Below are positions 6,055 through 6,231 of a stretch of 6,231 bases of DNA, one piece after another. The position numbers were made by a program, and so were the translations under genes. Every line of letters starts with the position of its first letter. Positions within the stretch are counted from its first letter, which is position 1. The notes under the pieces were generated by a model, which searched no databases, was not told the DNA's origin, and saw only the letters and a list, made by a program, of their open reading frames with translations. This stretch comes from Lysobacterales bacterium UBA5700. Its GTDB lineage: Bacteria; Pseudomonadota; Gammaproteobacteria; Xanthomonadales; Xanthomonadaceae. The stretch is from positions 10,099 to 16,329 of the forward strand of contig DIHI01000145.1 in NCBI GenBank assembly GCA_002420085.1. Direction: 5' to 3'.

Positions 6055-6110
6055 GGGCCGGGATTCGTAGAAGGGCCGGGATTCGAGATTGGGGATTCGG
6101 GATTGGTAGG
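6055..6110. repeat. Degenerate GGGATTCG-type direct repeats
   Basis: Just after the peptidase stop codon the 13-mer GGGCCGGGATTCG occurs at 6055-6067 and again at 6073-6085, an 18-bp step. Further GGGATTCG/GGGATTG units follow to about 6105. Such runs are common between genes in Xanthomonadales (from memory). No open frame of interest covers them. Confidence 0.75.
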
Positions 6111-6180
6111 AGCGGTGGCTGGCTGAGCCGTGATCGGCCATGATGATGCCCCTCCACGGCCATCGCGAGGGCCTGTGTAG
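6106..6180. repeat. REP-like palindromic element with GTAG head
   Basis: GTAGGAGC at 6106-6113 is followed by a short imperfect hairpin (GGCT 6117-6120 with AGCC 6126-6129). The related block ATCGGCC...ACGGCCATCGCGAGG runs to about 6170, and another GTAG sits at 6177-6180. A GTAG tetranucleotide before a small hairpin is the hallmark of REP elements mobilised by RAYT transposases, such as the Stenotrophomonas SMAG family. The boundaries are approximate. Confidence 0.5.
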
Positions 6181-6191
6181 CTGGGAATGGA

Positions 6192-6219
6192 GAATCGGGA
6201 ATCGGGAATCGGGAATCGT
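6192..6219. repeat. Tandem heptamer repeat, four copies of GAATCGG
   Basis: Three perfect GAATCGG units (6192-6212) and a fourth ending in T (6213-6219) form an uninterrupted 7-bp tandem array. It runs straight into a second GTAGGAGC (6218-6225), where the next REP-like unit appears to begin before the window ends. Confidence 0.9.
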
Positions 6220-6231
6220 AGGAGCATGGGC

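Overview
The window looks like chromosomal DNA from a G+C-rich gammaproteobacterium, most likely of the Xanthomonadales/Lysobacterales. This rests on the G+C-rich coding sequence (judged by eye), an OmpW-family porin, a BlaI repressor paired with an M56 peptidase-TonB protein, and short GGGAATC-type repeats leading into GTAG-headed REP-like units. The assignment is inference from these features; no database was searched.

Layout. Positions 1-1168 (minus strand) hold the front of a type I-F (Ypest/Csy) CRISPR-Cas operon: a complete cas1 with its four metal-site residues, then the first 65 codons of the cas2-cas3 fusion, which runs off the left edge. Their stop and start codons overlap as ATGA. 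The 217 bp upstream of cas1 contain no I-F repeat, so any array lies outside the window. Positions 1386-3347 (minus) encode a long (653 aa) acetyl-CoA hydrolase/CoA-transferase family protein. Positions 3452-4078 (minus) encode an OmpW-family outer-membrane beta-barrel with a clear signal peptide.

Positions 4306-6028 (plus) form a compact two-gene operon divergent from ompW. The first gene is a BlaI/MecI-type repressor. The second, overlapping it by 11 nt, is an inner-membrane M56 (BlaR1-like) zinc peptidase whose C-terminal periplasmic part is a TonB C-terminal domain instead of a penicillin-sensing domain. Two TTTAC-N4-GTAAA operators, 26 bp apart, cover the promoter and the ribosome-binding site. 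Together these suggest an autoregulated signal-transduction module: the periplasmic TonB-like domain senses something, the peptidase is activated, the repressor is inactivated, and the operon (perhaps with other targets) is switched on. The signal is unknown.

The right end (6029-6231) is non-coding and consists of degenerate heptamer repeats and REP-like units.

The most interesting item is the BlaI/M56-TonB module with its paired operators. The CRISPR-Cas genes are well-known family members cut by the window edge. No clearly new system is demonstrated.
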